Positions 53,182-61,869 of a stretch of DNA of 64,000 nucleotides are shown here, piece after piece. The DNA lies in contig NZ_BOSL01000004.1 in assembly GCF_018403325.1 (NCBI RefSeq), positions 310,001 through 374,000 on the forward strand, in the 5' to 3' direction. Position numbers and translations under genes: made by a program. Source of the stretch: Paenibacillus vini. GTDB lineage: Bacteria > Bacillota > Bacilli > Paenibacillales > Paenibacillaceae. The notes under the pieces are model-generated. The model had not been told where the DNA came from, did not search any database, and saw only the letters and a list, made by a program, of their open reading frames with translations. Position 1 is the first letter of the stretch. Every line of letters begins with the position of its first letter.

Positions 53182-54216
53182 ATGAGAAAGCTGTTGTTGA
53201 AAAACGCCGTTGCCGTGCTCGGTCTCGCTTTAGTGCTGGCGGGCTGCTCCTCCAAGGCAAGCAACAATTCGGGTCAGTCCGGAGACGAGGCTGCCGCAGC
53301 GGCCGACGTGAAGGCTAAGGACAAAGGAACCGTAGTCGTCAATATAGGAACCCAGGGAATCAGCCTGCTGTCGCTCTCGCATGAAAAGGGCTGGATCGAT
53401 GAGGCGTTTGCCGCGGCCGGCGCCGAAATCAAGTTTACCGATTTTCCAAGCGGTCCGCCTCACTTTGAGGCCATCGCGGCGGGACATCTCGATTTCGGTC
53501 TTGTCGGGAACGGTCCGGTGATCGCCGGTCAGGCCGGGGATATCGATTTCAAGGAAATCGCGGTCATCTCCGACGGCAAGCGGGGGGATACCATTCTTGT
53601 TCATGAGGGCTCGGGAATTAAGGACGTAGCCGATTTGAAGGGGAAAAAGGTTGCCGTAGCCAAAGGAAGCTCCGCTTATGCCTTCGTCTACAGAGCAGCG
53701 GTACAGCAGGGCTTAAAACCTTCCGACATCGAGTTGATTCAACTCCAGCCGGATGAAGCCCAGCCCGCTTTTCAATCCAAAGCCGTCGACGCTTGGGCCG
53801 TCTGGGAACCTTATGTTACTTTGGCTACCAACCAGGGAGCCGTGGGGATCGCGGATGGGGAGAAGCTGAATCTGGCTAGCCCGAGTTTTGCGATCGCAAG
53901 GGGGAAATTCGCCGAGGAGCATCCGGAACTCGTCACCATATTTCTGAAGGAGCTGGATAAGATCATTACTTGGAGCAGCGAGCATCCTGAGGAAACCGCG
54001 AAGTTTTTTACCGAAAAGAAAAAGGTCGATGCCGATCTGATTCAGCTCCTTCTGAGCAAATCGAGTTATTCCGTGGAGCCGGTTAGCGAGGATTATATAA
54101 AGGCGCAGCAGGAGACGGCGGACCTTTTATTTGAAACCGGCGGAATCCGCAAGCAGATTGATGTCAGTAAGGTCGTCGAGAACCGGTTTGTTGAAGAAGC
54201 GTTCCAAGGCAAGTGA
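53182..54216 (+). CDS. ssuA: Aliphatic sulfonate-binding lipoprotein
   Basis: A 344-residue lipoprotein (leader ending LVLAGC, Cys21) of the SsuA/TauA family: VVNIGTQGISLLSLSHEKGWID, a FPSGPPHFEAIAAGHLDFGLVGNGPVI segment and the KVAVAKGSSAYAF hinge. It captures sulfonates for the SsuC permease. ATG 53182 is in frame and follows GAGGGAGATGG; the longer in-frame extension overlaps ssuD and would place the leader internally. Confidence 0.92.
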   Translation: MRKLLLKNAVAVLGLALVLAGCSSKASNNSGQSGDEAAAAADVKAKDKGTVVVNIGTQGISLLSLSHEKGWIDEAFAAAGAEIKFTDFPSGPPHFEAIAAGHLDFGLVGNGPVIAGQAGDIDFKEIAVISDGKRGDTILVHEGSGIKDVADLKGKKVAVAKGSSAYAFVYRAAVQQGLKPSDIELIQLQPDEAQPAFQSKAVDAWAVWEPYVTLATNQGAVGIADGEKLNLASPSFAIARGKFAEEHPELVTIFLKELDKIITWSSEHPEETAKFFTEKKKVDADLIQLLLSKSSYSVEPVSEDYIKAQQETADLLFETGGIRKQIDVSKVVENRFVEEAFQGK

Positions 54217-54246
54217 TTATGTGATCCGCATAACGAGGTGATATTC

Positions 54247-55107
54247 ATGTCATTAATCGAAGAATCAACCGCAACCGTCAAAGTCCCATCCTCCGTTCAA
54301 CGTACTAAGGCAATTCGGCGGCCAATAAGAAGCTTTGTGCTAAAAATATGGCGTTACAGCTGGATTAGGGGAAGTATTCTTCCACTTTTAATCCTTGCGA
54401 TATGGCAATATGCGAGCTCGGCAGGCTGGATTCCCGGGACATTGCTCCCATCGCCTTATGCCATTGCGGTACAGGGATATGAGCTGCTAGTTACCGGAGA
54501 ACTGCTCCACCATTTGGGAATCAGCGTCGCCCGCGCGGCGTCGGGATTTCTGGTCGGCGGCTCCATCGGCCTTGCGTCCGGCCTGGCGGTAGGGTTTCTT
54601 CGGCCGGCCGAGCAGGCGCTTGATCCGATGCTGCAAATGCTGCGGACCATTCCGCATCTTGCGATCACGCCTCTGTTCATTCTCTGGTTCGGGATCGGCG
54701 AGACTTCGAAAATTTTGCTGATCGCGCTGGGCGCTTTTTTTCCGCTCTATGTCAACACCTTTCTCGGGATCCGGGGTGTAGACCGGAAGCTGGTCGAAGT
54801 GGCACGGGTGCTGGAGTTCAGCCGCTGGCAGCAAATTCGCCTGGTGATTTTGCCGGGGGCGTTGCCGAATGTGCTGCTCGGTGTCCGGCTGTCACTGGGC
54901 GTATCCTGGCTGGGCCTGGTCGTAGCGGAAATGATGGGCTCTAGCTCCGGGGTCGGCTATCTGATTCAGGATGCAAGGCAATTTTCGGTCATCACGATTG
55001 TGTTTGTGGGGATTGCCATTTTTGCCGCGGTCGGCAAATTATCAGATTCCTTGGTCCGGTGGCTGGAGAAGCGGCTGTTGAAATGGCGGGAGAATTTTAC
55101 GGGATGA
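54247..55107 (+). CDS. ssuC: Aliphatic sulfonate ABC importer permease
   Basis: A 286-residue BPD-family permease with six membrane helices and the EAA-type loop (VDRKLVEVARVLEFSRWQQIRLVILPGALPNVLLG, near 180). ATG 54247 is chosen because GAGGTGATA stands 5 bp before it; GTG 54238 would overlap that site. No ssuB ATPase gene follows; the operon ends at a terminator, so the ATPase must come from elsewhere. Confidence 0.92.
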   Translation: MSLIEESTATVKVPSSVQRTKAIRRPIRSFVLKIWRYSWIRGSILPLLILAIWQYASSAGWIPGTLLPSPYAIAVQGYELLVTGELLHHLGISVARAASGFLVGGSIGLASGLAVGFLRPAEQALDPMLQMLRTIPHLAITPLFILWFGIGETSKILLIALGAFFPLYVNTFLGIRGVDRKLVEVARVLEFSRWQQIRLVILPGALPNVLLGVRLSLGVSWLGLVVAEMMGSSSGVGYLIQDARQFSVITIVFVGIAIFAAVGKLSDSLVRWLEKRLLKWRENFTG

Positions 55108-55134
55108 TGAGCGGTTGAGATATTGAGATAACAT

Positions 55135-55163
55135 ACCCGGGGCGAATGCCTCGGGTTTTTTCG
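55135..55163 (+). terminator. Intrinsic terminator of the ssu operon
   Basis: ACCCGGGGC pairs with GCCTCGGGT (one mismatch) around GAAT, followed by TTTTTTC. Confidence 0.85.
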
Positions 55164-55297
55164 TGCCGATGCCGATGTCGGATGTTCTCGTTATTATCTT
55201 TTTATATTGCATTAATATTGCAGGATTATAATAGGGAGATGGATAATATTTAAAATTGAAGAATAAAAATGACTTAACATCCAAGGAGGACCATCCA

Positions 55298-56035
55298 TTG
55301 GCTAAACTCATTAACTTTGCGCACCGCGGAGCGGCCGGACACCGTCCGGAAAATACGATTGCCTCATTCGCCTATGCCCTGGAGCTTGGCGCAACCGGTA
55401 TTGAAACCGACGTACAGATGACTAAAGACGGGCACCTGGTGCTGATTCATGACGAAACTTTGAAACGGACGGCGGGAACGCCGGACTGGGTTAAGGATTT
55501 GACGCTAGAGGAAGTTCGCTCCCATGAAGCCGGATCCTGGTACCATGAGGATTATAGAGGGGAAAAGATCCCGACGCTGGAAGAGTTGTTGGAGCTCGTA
55601 AAGGGCACGGACACCATCGTTAATCTGGAACTGAAAAACGGGTTTGTGCAGTATCCTGAACTGGAGCGCAAGGTCATCGATATGGTAAGAGCGTATGGAT
55701 TGGCGGAGCGCACGATTATTTCGAGCTTCAATCATTATTCTTTGGTGGATTGCAAAAAGATTGCACCGGAAATCCGGACCGGCATTTTGTATGGGGAAGG
55801 CTTGTATGAGCCATGGGAATATGCGAAGAACATCGGCGCCGAAGCATTGCACGCCTTCCATTACGCAGTCCGGCCGGAGTTTGTTGCCGCTGCCGCCGAG
55901 CAGGGAGTAGTTTATAATCCCTTTACAGTAAATGAAAAACACGAGATGGCAGGGTTGATCAAGGCGGGGGTGGCCGGCATCATTACCGATTACCCTGACC
56001 GGTTGGCTGAACTGCTGTCCGATCAAGGAGCGTGA
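55298..56035 (+). CDS. Glycerophosphodiester phosphodiesterase
   Basis: A 245-residue TIM-barrel GDPD: FAHRGAAGHRPENTIASF with the catalytic His, IETDVQMTKDGHLVLIHDETLKRT with metal-binding Glu/Asp and second His, NLELKNG, and a C-terminal GVAGIITDYPDRL. It hydrolyses glycerophosphodiesters to glycerol-3-phosphate and an alcohol. No leader, so cytosolic. The start is TTG 55298 behind AAGGAGG; a longer in-frame start has no site. The MFS gene begins 4 bp after its stop, so a joint uptake/hydrolysis role is likely. Confidence 0.92.
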   Translation: MAKLINFAHRGAAGHRPENTIASFAYALELGATGIETDVQMTKDGHLVLIHDETLKRTAGTPDWVKDLTLEEVRSHEAGSWYHEDYRGEKIPTLEELLELVKGTDTIVNLELKNGFVQYPELERKVIDMVRAYGLAERTIISSFNHYSLVDCKKIAPEIRTGILYGEGLYEPWEYAKNIGAEALHAFHYAVRPEFVAAAAEQGVVYNPFTVNEKHEMAGLIKAGVAGIITDYPDRLAELLSDQGA

Positions 56036-56039
56036 CCGG

Positions 56040-57251
56040 ATGAAAAAAACATGGCTGCTGGGACTCGGTTTTTTCAGCATCAGCTTGACCTGGGCGTTGT
56101 ATAACGCCTTCGTACCGCTATTTTTGGACGATTACCTGAAAAGCGCGGCATTGATCGGGTTCATGATGACGATCGACAACTATTTCGCGATGTTTCTGCA
56201 GCCATGGATCGGTCATCGGAGCGATAAAACGACTACCAAGTATGGCAGACGGATGCCTTACTTACTCATCGGGATGCCGCTGGGGGCTGTGTTTGCCACG
56301 ATGATTCCTTTACATACGGGTCTAATCACCCTGGTATTGTTCATGATGTTAATGAATTTGTCCATGAGCTTGTTTCGGGCGCCGACGGTGGCGTTAATGC
56401 CGGATATTACTCCGGAAAAGGACCGGACACGAGCCAACGGCATCATTAACTTTATGGGCGGGATCGGCTCTGTGTTGGCATTTGGCATCGGATCGATTTT
56501 ATACGGAATCGGCTCATTCGTACCGTTTTTGTTTGCCGGCATAGTGATGCTGGGTTCCATGTTTATTCTAAAAAGAGTAATTAAAGAACCGATCCTTCTG
56601 GAAAGCCACCCCGACGCCAAGCCGAGCGGGCCACCGGTGCGGATCAAGGATCAGCTCGACAGAACGACATTGTTCATTTTAGGCGCGATTTTCTTCTGGT
56701 TCGTAGCTTATCAAGGTGTCGAGGCGCTGTTCACGCTATACGGCACGAAGCATGTCGGGATGAGCGACGGGGAGGCTTCGTTCTCGCTTACGTTCTTCTC
56801 GTTGGCGTTTCTCTTGTTCGCCCTGCCGAGCGGTTGGCTGGGAGCCAAATTCGGCAAGAAAAAAATCATTATGATCGGCGTAGCGGGCCTGTTCCTCGTA
56901 TTCGGTTCAGTTGTGTTCGTAGATTCCGTGCTTCTGCTCAGACTGGTGCTGATCGTTGGCGGTATTTTCTGGGCCTGCATCAATATCAATTCATATCCAT
57001 GGGTCATTTCGACCGGACGGGAAGAGAGCATCGGCACGCGGACAGGGATCTATTACTTCGTATCCTCGCTTGCCGCGATCGTGTCTCCGCCGCTCCTCGG
57101 CTGGGTCATCGACGTGTTTGGCTACCCGGCATTGTTCATCAGCGCCTCTGTTGGACTGCTCCTGGCGCTTGGCTGTCTGCTAGGAGCTTCCTCGGAAGAG
57201 AGACCCGCAGGGAAAGGACCATTGGACAACACGCCGATCATGGTGGATTAG
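56040..57251 (+). CDS. MFS transporter
   Basis: A 403-residue, twelve-helix permease. The cytoplasmic loop 2-3 carries GHRSDKTTTKYGRRMPYLLIG, the motif A form of the sugar:cation (sucrose-like/GPH-like) transporters, and ALMPDITPEKDRTRANGI follows helix 4, as in those families. Being cotranscribed with the phosphodiesterase it may import the matching substrate or its product, but a sugar is also possible. Ends at a terminator before the second composite repeat. Confidence 0.87.
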   Translation: MKKTWLLGLGFFSISLTWALYNAFVPLFLDDYLKSAALIGFMMTIDNYFAMFLQPWIGHRSDKTTTKYGRRMPYLLIGMPLGAVFATMIPLHTGLITLVLFMMLMNLSMSLFRAPTVALMPDITPEKDRTRANGIINFMGGIGSVLAFGIGSILYGIGSFVPFLFAGIVMLGSMFILKRVIKEPILLESHPDAKPSGPPVRIKDQLDRTTLFILGAIFFWFVAYQGVEALFTLYGTKHVGMSDGEASFSLTFFSLAFLLFALPSGWLGAKFGKKKIIMIGVAGLFLVFGSVVFVDSVLLLRLVLIVGGIFWACININSYPWVISTGREESIGTRTGIYYFVSSLAAIVSPPLLGWVIDVFGYPALFISASVGLLLALGCLLGASSEERPAGKGPLDNTPIMVD

Positions 57252-57261
57252 GTTACATGCA

Positions 57262-57308
57262 AAACCTCCGGGAATGGCCATTAGACGGCTTGCTCCCGGA
57301 GGTCTTTT
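57262..57308 (+). terminator. Intrinsic terminator after the MFS gene
   Basis: AAACCTCCGGGA pairs with TCCCGGAGGTCTTTTT across a 19-nt loop. Confidence 0.8.
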
Positions 57309-57327
57309 TGTTGGATGCGTAATCGCA

Positions 57328-57520
57328 GAAATAGCTGTATTTTCTACAGTTATTTTCATGATATTTCAGCTTTTAGACGCATTAACTGGAAAATCTGCAT
57401 CTAATTTCGCCGATATGGCCTGATTTTTGTTCATAAGGGCAAATTAACTGTAGGATTTCCCGCTAAATTCTGTAAACGGTAGTTTGAGATAAAAATAACT
57501 GTAGGTTTTCCAGCTATATT
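57328..57520 (-). repeat. 193-bp composite repeat, copy B (inverted relative to copy A)
   Basis: 29-bp dyads start at 57328, 57379, 57441 and 57492: spacings 51, 62, 51, the same as copy A. Reverse-complemented, its last unit shares GGAAAACCTACAGTTA with the first unit of copy A, and its first unit shares AGAAAATACAG with the last unit of copy A. The 33-bp central separators share GGCC(G/A)TAT(T/C)GGC in the same relative place. Confidence 0.85.
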
Positions 57521-57531
57521 TAGTGCGGTCG

Positions 57532-57603
57532 CAGATCCGGTAACAGATTCGGTAAATAGATTCGGTAAACAGATCCGGTAAATAGATCCGATAACAGATC
57601 AGG
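57532..57603 (+). repeat. 12-13 bp tandem array next to repeat copy B
   Basis: Units of consensus (C/T)AGAT(C/T)CGGTAAA start at 57532, 57544, 57557, 57570, 57583 and 57595 (last one partial). It abuts the composite repeat at the end equivalent to the array-bearing end of copy A, although its unit sequence differs. Confidence 0.75.
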
Positions 57604-57633
57604 CCAGACGTAGCCCCGAACTCAGACGCTTCC

Positions 57634-58446
57634 TTAGGACGTTTTCGTCCGGGAGCGGATAGCTGCCCAAAGGGCCGCAAGGGAGACAAGCAGGGCGGCG
57701 GAAGACAGCACCAACGTTGCTATCTCTACACCAGAGGCACCGCCGTCTTTGCTTTGCCCTGCGTCGCTCGCAGCCGCGCCTGCTTCTGCGCCTGCAGCCT
57801 CAGTATCGCCAGCCTTGCTGTTGGTGTCGTCGCCAGCAGTTTTATCCGCTACTGCGTTCGCGTTCCCGCCTTCGGCCCCGGCGGCATTCCCGTCCGCTGC
57901 ATCGCCGGCTTCAACGCCGGTGTCGTGGCCTTGATCAGCGGCGTGACCGTCAGCCGCTCCAGCTGCCGCATCCGCGGTCACTGTGGTGATCGAATGCGGC
58001 TTGTCCGAGCCTTCCTCGCCGCTCCACTCGACGATCGATCCGTCGCTGTAATACTGGAAGGCGTCCCAAGCCAGGGAAGTGTCATCGGCGGGGTTCTTCC
58101 CGACGAATTCGAATTGCTGGAATTCGCCCGGTCCGATTCCGTCAGCTTCGGAGGCCCAAGTAACGACCGTCACCTTGCCGGATTCGTTCTTGGTGAGCTC
58201 CACCGTCCAGTCGGGTACGGGGCGATACTGTTTGAAATCGAGCTCATCAGGTATTTTAAGCGATACTTTAACCGTCGGAATGTCTTTTTCCACTGGAACT
58301 TTCAGGCTGTAGGTTTCCCAGGCGCCAGGAGAAGATAATCCCGGTTGTACAGTAACGTGTGCGCTCGCCAGGCCGGAAAACAACAGGAGTCCTGCCGCTG
58401 CCGAAGTGCATAAGGTTGTTATACGGTAAATAAATTTCTTAATCAT
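57634..58446 (-). CDS. ycnI: YcnI-like copper-associated cell-surface protein (DUF1775)
   Basis: A 270-residue protein: signal peptide cut after Ala29 leaving an N-terminal His (SA/HVTVQPG), then the DUF1775 domain (to about 155) with Pro/Trp positions expected for the copper site (EYSLKVPVEKD; PDWTVEL). A long Ala/Asp/Gly/Glu-rich, disordered linker (about 157-235) and one C-terminal membrane anchor (ATLVLSSAALLVSLAALWAAI) with a basic tail follow. In Bacillus the partner is the CopCD-type YcnJ, here encoded 36 bp upstream on the same strand. The YcnK repressor gene is absent from the window. Confidence 0.9.
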   Translation of the reverse strand: MIKKFIYRITTLCTSAAAGLLLFSGLASAHVTVQPGLSSPGAWETYSLKVPVEKDIPTVKVSLKIPDELDFKQYRPVPDWTVELTKNESGKVTVVTWASEADGIGPGEFQQFEFVGKNPADDTSLAWDAFQYYSDGSIVEWSGEEGSDKPHSITTVTADAAAGAADGHAADQGHDTGVEAGDAADGNAAGAEGGNANAVADKTAGDDTNSKAGDTEAAGAEAGAAASDAGQSKDGGASGVEIATLVLSSAALLVSLAALWAAIRSRTKTS

Positions 58447-58482
58447 AGTTTCCCCTTTCTTTTTTGCAAAAGATTAATATTA

Positions 58483-60201
58483 CTAGTTGCTGTCCACATG
58501 GAGAGTAAAGTCATGATCCAATGATTCCAGCGATTTGAGCAAAATATGGACCTGTACGTTCCAGTCCCCGCCCATGGTAATAATCCCATCAGCCTCGAGC
58601 TCTGAAGAACCGCCGGGCATAACGACTTCAATCAAGCCCATGTCCATCTCCAAGGATGTCAGGGACAGGGTAACTTGCTCCACCTGTTCCATAGGCTTGC
58701 CGTCCGGATCCTGCAGCTTGATTACAAAATGATTCTTGCCGATCGTTCGGGGCGTAACTTCCAGGGTGATTTTGTGTCCCTGAACGGTCGCCTCCAGCCG
58801 GTCGGGCAGTCCTGCGGCGGTTGATGGCGGCGGTTGGTTAGCCAAGACGGCGGCGAGCGCAAGCACGATAAATCCAAGGGCCAGCTCGACCCACACGCCC
58901 CGTCCAAGAGGCCGGGAGCGCCGCCGTCCGCGCAGGAATCCTGTAAAGGCGAGGCCAAGCATGAACAGGAATACGGCAATTTTCGCCAGAAGCGCCAGGC
59001 CATAACCGGTTTGAAATAGTGCACTCAGCGATGGAATATGGATGACAGTTCCGTAGATCCCGGATATCAACAGAACGGCCACGCTTGCGGAGGCGAGCGC
59101 TGAGAAGCGGCTTACGGCCTGCCAATAAGCAAGCGGACGTTGTCCAGAAGCGACCTCTTCAGGGGAGCTCGCCTTCGCAGCGGCCTCCGGCAACAGAAAG
59201 ACGATGGCCAGCAGGCCGCCTAGCCAAAGCGATGCGGCGGATAAATGCAGATAATCCGCCGTAACAGCAAGCGCCTTGCCCTCCGCGGCGGCCGCATGGC
59301 CGATAAAAGCCTTGGAGAGCATAAGTCCTTGGCTGAAGGCCATAGCAGCCCAAGCTGCATACACAGAAAGTCGGATGTCTGTTTCGCGCGGATGCCGGAT
59401 GTTTCCGATCCTCATCCAGAGCAGGGAGGCAAAGGCCAGCAACGCCAGTAGCGCCAGCTGGATTTTCCATATCGTGCCGAAGCCGGTGTATTGCAAGGTT
59501 TCACTTATCAGGTCGGCGCTCAAAGCGCTTGTCCATGACACGCCTGCATTACTGGCGGTTTGCTGCGGCAGGCTTGCGATAATGCCCGTGGCGGCCAGCA
59601 CAATGCCTAAATTGAGCAGGAGCTTGCTGCGCTTCGTTTTGAACGGTATCCCGTTAATCCGTGCGCTGCGAGGCAGCAAGAACAGTTGGAATAGCAGCGT
59701 GCCGGTGGTCAAAGTCATCCCCGCATACCAAAGCCAGCGGATCAACAGCAGACTCCATTCCGGGGAAGGAACCTGATTATCTGATGTTACGATCGGAACG
59801 CTTCCAGCTCCCGGGTTGCCGATTTGAAATGCTAGGGTTCCCGAAACCGGGTGACCGTCACTGGAGACAACTTTCCATTTAATCGTATAAATTCCGTCCA
59901 CTAATCCGGGAGTTAGCCCGGCGACAAGTCTGTCGGGACGGCTCGGATCGATAGCGGCATCCTTCTTGTCAAGGCGTTCCCCGGAGGGGCTTAGCACCTG
60001 CAACGAATAAAAGGCGGGTTCGATCTCTTCATCAAATTGAATGAATATGGATTCAGGTGATTTCTCCAGCACTTCCCCTGAAGAGGGCGAGGAAGATACG
60101 ACATAAGCGTGTGCGGAGGCGTATTCCGGAATAACACCGGCCCAACATGCTAAAGCTAGAATAAGAACTATCACGTACGGTTTGTATTTTTTCAGACGCA
60201 A
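58483..60201 (-). CDS. ycnJ: YcnJ-like copper import protein (CopC-CopD fusion with C-terminal YtkA-like domain)
   Basis: A 572-residue protein. The signal peptide leaves an N-terminal His (SA/HAYVVSSSP), and the CopC domain (30-125) has the second His in VVSSDGHPVSG. Eight or so membrane helices form CopD (about 150-450). The C-terminal extracytoplasmic domain (480-572) with HKITLEVTP and LTSLEMDMGLIEV resembles YtkA-like domains with a Met-rich stretch. It takes up Cu(II) under limitation in B. subtilis. The start is TTG at 60199-60201 with AAGGTGG 7 bp before it. It forms an operon with ycnI; copper delivery to the neighbouring terminal oxidase is a plausible link. Confidence 0.9.
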   Translation of the reverse strand: MRLKKYKPYVIVLILALACWAGVIPEYASAHAYVVSSSPSSGEVLEKSPESIFIQFDEEIEPAFYSLQVLSPSGERLDKKDAAIDPSRPDRLVAGLTPGLVDGIYTIKWKVVSSDGHPVSGTLAFQIGNPGAGSVPIVTSDNQVPSPEWSLLLIRWLWYAGMTLTTGTLLFQLFLLPRSARINGIPFKTKRSKLLLNLGIVLAATGIIASLPQQTASNAGVSWTSALSADLISETLQYTGFGTIWKIQLALLALLAFASLLWMRIGNIRHPRETDIRLSVYAAWAAMAFSQGLMLSKAFIGHAAAAEGKALAVTADYLHLSAASLWLGGLLAIVFLLPEAAAKASSPEEVASGQRPLAYWQAVSRFSALASASVAVLLISGIYGTVIHIPSLSALFQTGYGLALLAKIAVFLFMLGLAFTGFLRGRRRSRPLGRGVWVELALGFIVLALAAVLANQPPPSTAAGLPDRLEATVQGHKITLEVTPRTIGKNHFVIKLQDPDGKPMEQVEQVTLSLTSLEMDMGLIEVVMPGGSSELEADGIITMGGDWNVQVHILLKSLESLDHDFTLHVDSN

Positions 60202-60462
60202 AACGCACCACCTTACAATTGCAATGACATATGTTACACATTTATCTTATTTTACAACTATTATTACCGGATGAGTATAGTCAAAACTTCCACACTTTCC
60301 CAATTATGCCCGGTGGTATGTCTAAAGTGTGAATGTTGGACTTTTTATTGTTTGTACGAATAAGCAGTTTATTTGCACTCTTTGTATGTTGGCGATTTCA
60401 AAATCTGCTGGCGTGCGTTAAAATAATAAGTATGCATATTTTTATTAAAGGAGGAAACCTCA

Positions 60463-61440
60463 GTGGCATCGAACATCAAGGTGGGTATCGTAGGATACGG
60501 TAATTTGGGTCGCGGCGTCGAAAAAGCGATCAAGCAAAACCCCGACATTGAGCTCAGCGCTATTTTTTCAAGAAGACATCCGAATGAGGTTGCGGCGGCA
60601 AACGGCGTCGTGCATATTTCTGAGGTAGAGAACTATAAAGGCAAGATCGATGTTCTTATCCTTTGCGGCGGTTCGGCCACAGACCTTCCTGAACAAGGGC
60701 CGGAGCTTGCGGCTTTGTTTAATACGGTTGACAGCTTTGACACGCATGCGAAAATTCCCGATTATTTTGAGCAAGTCAACGCTGCGGCGCAAAAAGGCGG
60801 GAACGTCAGCGTAATTTCCACGGGCTGGGATCCAGGGTTGTTTTCCTTGAACCGCTTGTTGGCGCAGGCCGTTTTGCCGGAAGGGAAAGAGTATACCTTT
60901 TGGGGCAAAGGCGTAAGCCAGGGGCATTCCGATGCGATCCGTCGCGTACCGGGCGTGAAAAACGGTGTACAATACACCATTCCGATCGAATCCGCCGTGG
61001 AACGTGTGCGTAACGGAGAAAACCCGGAATTGTCGACGAAAGAAAAGCACCTTCGCGAGTGTTATGTCGTCGCTGAGGAAGGCGCCGATTTGGCGAAGAT
61101 TGAACGCGAAATCAAAGAAATGCCGAATTACTTCTCCGATTATTTGACGACCGTCAACTTTATCAGCGAAGAAGAATTGAAGCAAAATCATTCCGCCATG
61201 CCGCATGGAGGCAACGTGCTTCGCAGCGGACGGACAGGGGAGAACAATACGCAAATTATTGAATTCAGCCTGAAGCTGGACAGCAATCCGGAATTTACGG
61301 CCAGCGTGTTGGTCGCATATGCCCGCGCAGTGTACAAGCTGTCCCAGTCCGGACAAACCGGCGCGAAAACAGTCTTCGACATTCCGTTTGGTTTGTTGTC
61401 GCCGAAATCGCCGGAGCAGCTTCGTAAAGAACTGCTGTAA
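60463..61440 (+). CDS. ddh: meso-Diaminopimelate D-dehydrogenase
   Basis: The 325-residue NADPH enzyme makes meso-diaminopimelate in one step from tetrahydrodipicolinate and ammonia, for lysine and peptidoglycan. The Rossmann start VGIVGYGNLGRGVEKAI, the STGWDPGLFSLNRLL segment (near 125) and FWGKGVSQGHSDAIRRVPGV (near 147) are characteristic, and the length is that of the family. The start is GTG 60463 behind AAAGGAGG. Single gene, followed by a terminator. Confidence 0.95.
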   Translation: MASNIKVGIVGYGNLGRGVEKAIKQNPDIELSAIFSRRHPNEVAAANGVVHISEVENYKGKIDVLILCGGSATDLPEQGPELAALFNTVDSFDTHAKIPDYFEQVNAAAQKGGNVSVISTGWDPGLFSLNRLLAQAVLPEGKEYTFWGKGVSQGHSDAIRRVPGVKNGVQYTIPIESAVERVRNGENPELSTKEKHLRECYVVAEEGADLAKIEREIKEMPNYFSDYLTTVNFISEEELKQNHSAMPHGGNVLRSGRTGENNTQIIEFSLKLDSNPEFTASVLVAYARAVYKLSQSGQTGAKTVFDIPFGLLSPKSPEQLRKELL

Positions 61441-61469
61441 CAAAAACGGAATAATAAGGATAAATAAGG

Positions 61470-61503
61470 GTTGCTTGGCCGGATGGCCGGGCAACTTTTT
61501 TTT
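61470..61503 (+). terminator. Intrinsic terminator after ddh
   Basis: GTTGCTTGGCC pairs with GGCCGGGCAAC (one G-T) around GGAT, followed by eight T. Confidence 0.9.
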
Positions 61504-61556
61504 GATTGTTCCTAAAGTTATTCATGCATCAATTGCTGGAGTGTCCAGAATAAGTA

Positions 61557-61572
61557 AGTGATTAATATCACT
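61557..61572. promoter_or_regulatory. FNR/CRP-type dyad upstream of qoxA
   Basis: AGTGATTAATATCACT, with GTGA-N6-TCAC arms as used by FNR/CRP-family regulators. It is about 200 bp upstream of the candidate promoter, which is far for a classical activator site. Confidence 0.4.
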
Positions 61573-61762
61573 AACAGGGGTATCATTATGACAATTTTGC
61601 GAACTCGGCACTCCTTGGAATGCAATGTGAACAATTATCAAAATCGCCGAATACGGCTGAATTTGAGCTCTAATCGACTGTAATCGGAATTGGGGTGATC
61701 AAACCAGAGGACCGTTAATGATATAAATGTAAATTTATTGCATTTATTCCTTTCTCTATGAA

Positions 61763-61791
61763 TTGTCATTAGTTCAAGGCTTCCCTAACAT
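61763..61791 (+). promoter_or_regulatory. Candidate promoter of the qox operon
   Basis: TTGTCA, 17-bp spacer, TAACAT: five and four matches to the sigma-A hexamers; 79 bp before the qoxA start. Confidence 0.45.
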
Positions 61792-61869
61792 AAAACTTAA
61801 CTGATAATCAAGAATTCATCTCGCTCATCGTGATGAGGTTCACAATTTAGAAAGGGGTATCGGAATCCT

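Larger units (their letters stand above)
57252..57633. other. Convergent intergenic region with terminator, composite repeat and tandem array
   Basis: 382 bp between the MFS gene and ycnI, almost fully taken up by the terminator, repeat copy B and the 12-13 bp tandem array. No separate terminator for ycnI was recognised. Confidence 0.7.
61441..61869. other. Upstream region of the qox operon
   Basis: 429 bp. After the ddh terminator there is an FNR/CRP-type dyad (61557-61572), about 190 bp in which I see nothing definite, and a candidate promoter (61763-61791) before qoxA. No gene is supported. Confidence 0.55.
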
